Origin: Pseudomonadota bacterium
GTDB taxonomy: Bacteria > Pseudomonadota > Alphaproteobacteria > Azospirillales > Azospirillaceae
DNA: 6,038 nt
NCBI GenBank assembly: GCA_023412175.1
Contig: JAEYOB010000410.1
Span: forward strand, 1 to 6,038
Reading direction: 5' to 3'
Made by a program: the position numbers and the translations under genes. This document shows, piece after piece, positions 5,276 through 6,038 of the stretch. The notes under the pieces were generated by a model, which had not been told where the DNA came from, searched no databases, and saw nothing but the letters and a program-made list of their open reading frames with translations. Position 1 is the stretch's first letter. Every line of letters starts with the position of its first letter.

Positions 5276-6038
5276 ATGCCTCGCCTTCCCTTCACCGCAC
5301 TCGCCGCGTTCGAGGCCGCCGCCCGTCATGGGAGCATGACGCGCGCGGCCGATGAACTCGGCCTCACGCACGGCGCGATCAGCCGCCAAGTCGGCGATCT
5401 GGAAAAGCGGGTCGGCGTCCTGCTCTTCGAACGCACGCCCAGGGGGCTGGTTTTGACCGGTGCCGGGCGCGACCTCGCTCGCGCCTGCACTGCCGGTTTC
5501 GGGCGGGTGAACGAGAGCTGGGAGCGTGTCGCCAGCGGCGGTCCGCAACGGCTCCGCATCGCCGCACCCGGCGCCTGGGCGGCGCTGTGGCTGACTCCAA
5601 GGCTCGGGCGTTTCCTGGCTGGCTGGCCGGATCTGCGCCTGGACATCGAATCCGGCAACCTCGACCGCCCGGCGGAGGCCGAGGCCGGCTGGGCGGTCAT
5701 CCGCTACGTGCGGGGCGGCGACGGCATGCCCGACGGGACTCCCCTGTCGGAGGAGCCGCTGTTTCCGGTCTGCGCGCCAAGCCTGCGTGACACCCTCCGC
5801 GTTCCAACCGACCTTGCACGGCACACGCTGCTGCACTTCCGCGATTCCCCGGATTGGAGCCTCTGGCGCGCGGCGACGGGAGTTTCGGGCATCGATACGG
5901 CGCGCGGCATCAGTTTCTCCGATTCCGTGATGGTGATGCAGGCGGCGAAGGATGGGGCGGGCGTCGCGTTGGGCCGGCCGACGCTGGTTCTGGACGCGCT
6001 CGAAAGCGGCCGGCTGGTATGTCCGTTCGGCCCCATCG
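5276..6038 (+). CDS. LysR family transcriptional regulator (GcvA-like), 3' end outside window
   Basis: The frame is open from the ATG at 5276 to the window end, giving 254 residues without a stop; family members are about 290-310 aa, so some 40-50 residues are missing. The N-terminal winged helix-turn-helix is clear: LPFTALAAFEAAARHGSMTR (4-23), AADELGLTHGAISRQVGDLE (24-43) with the recognition helix near THGAISRQV, and VLLFERTPRGLVLTGAG (48-64). This is the pattern of the GcvA/AmpR branch. The effector-binding domain begins at about residue 92 (QRLRIAAPGAWAALWLTPRL), and FSDSVMVMQAAKDGAGVALG (215-234) is the characteristic second-lobe segment. No convincing Shine-Dalgarno precedes the ATG (sequence CCCCTTCGATCC), and the nested dyad reaches to within 4 bp of it, so translation may be weak or affected by the operator structure. 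The divergent GNAT gene is the most likely target; the inducer cannot be told from sequence. Confidence 0.93.
   Translation, partial: MPRLPFTALAAFEAAARHGSMTRAADELGLTHGAISRQVGDLEKRVGVLLFERTPRGLVLTGAGRDLARACTAGFGRVNESWERVASGGPQRLRIAAPGAWAALWLTPRLGRFLAGWPDLRLDIESGNLDRPAEAEAGWAVIRYVRGGDGMPDGTPLSEEPLFPVCAPSLRDTLRVPTDLARHTLLHFRDSPDWSLWRAATGVSGIDTARGISFSDSVMVMQAAKDGAGVALGRPTLVLDALESGRLVCPFGPI

Noticed and set aside
5149..5295. A 49-residue N-terminal extension of the GNAT protein.
   Set aside because: It would run through the divergent promoter region, the dyad and the LysR start. Its sequence is basic and unlike GNAT N-termini.

Overview
The window reads as chromosomal DNA from a GC-rich Alphaproteobacterium. 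The gene order fabZ-lpxA-lpxI-lpxB, the use of LpxI rather than LpxH, and the very GC-rich third codon positions fit Rhodospirillales and in particular an Azospirillum-like organism. The genus is inferred from this pattern; no search was run.

Positions 1-3160 hold the end of a lipid A / outer-membrane biogenesis operon. It contains the 3' part of fabZ (its 5' end lies outside the window), then complete lpxA, lpxI and lpxB. The four reading frames overlap at every junction: ATGA at fabZ/lpxA and at lpxI/lpxB, and 11 nt at lpxA/lpxI. FabZ supplies the fatty-acid elongation branch that shares 3-hydroxyacyl-ACP with LpxA. LpxA begins lipid A synthesis on UDP-GlcNAc, LpxI releases 2,3-diacylglucosamine-1-phosphate (lipid X), and LpxB condenses lipid X with UDP-diacylglucosamine to the disaccharide. 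LpxC and LpxD, needed between LpxA and LpxI, are not in the window; LpxD usually lies just upstream of fabZ in this clade.

Positions 3161-4616 continue on the same strand with short gaps. A nickel-type glyoxalase I gene (gloA) has a strong ribosome binding site. The overlapping pair azlC-azlD follows and encodes a two-component branched-chain amino acid exporter. No terminator was seen between lpxB and azlD, so all of this could be one transcript, although the downstream genes are functionally unrelated to lipid A.

Positions 4624-6038 are a separate divergent unit. A GNAT acetyltransferase gene resembling tabtoxin-resistance acetyltransferases lies on the minus strand and converges on azlD with only 7 bp between stop codons. 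Facing away from it on the plus strand is a GcvA-type LysR regulator that runs off the end of the window. The 127-bp region between their starts carries a near-perfect nested dyad with a central T-N11-A LysR box, the most notable non-coding signal in the window.

I found no RNA genes, mobile elements, CRISPR arrays or phage genes. Most of the window is ordinary core-genome content, and I see no convincing evidence of an undescribed system.
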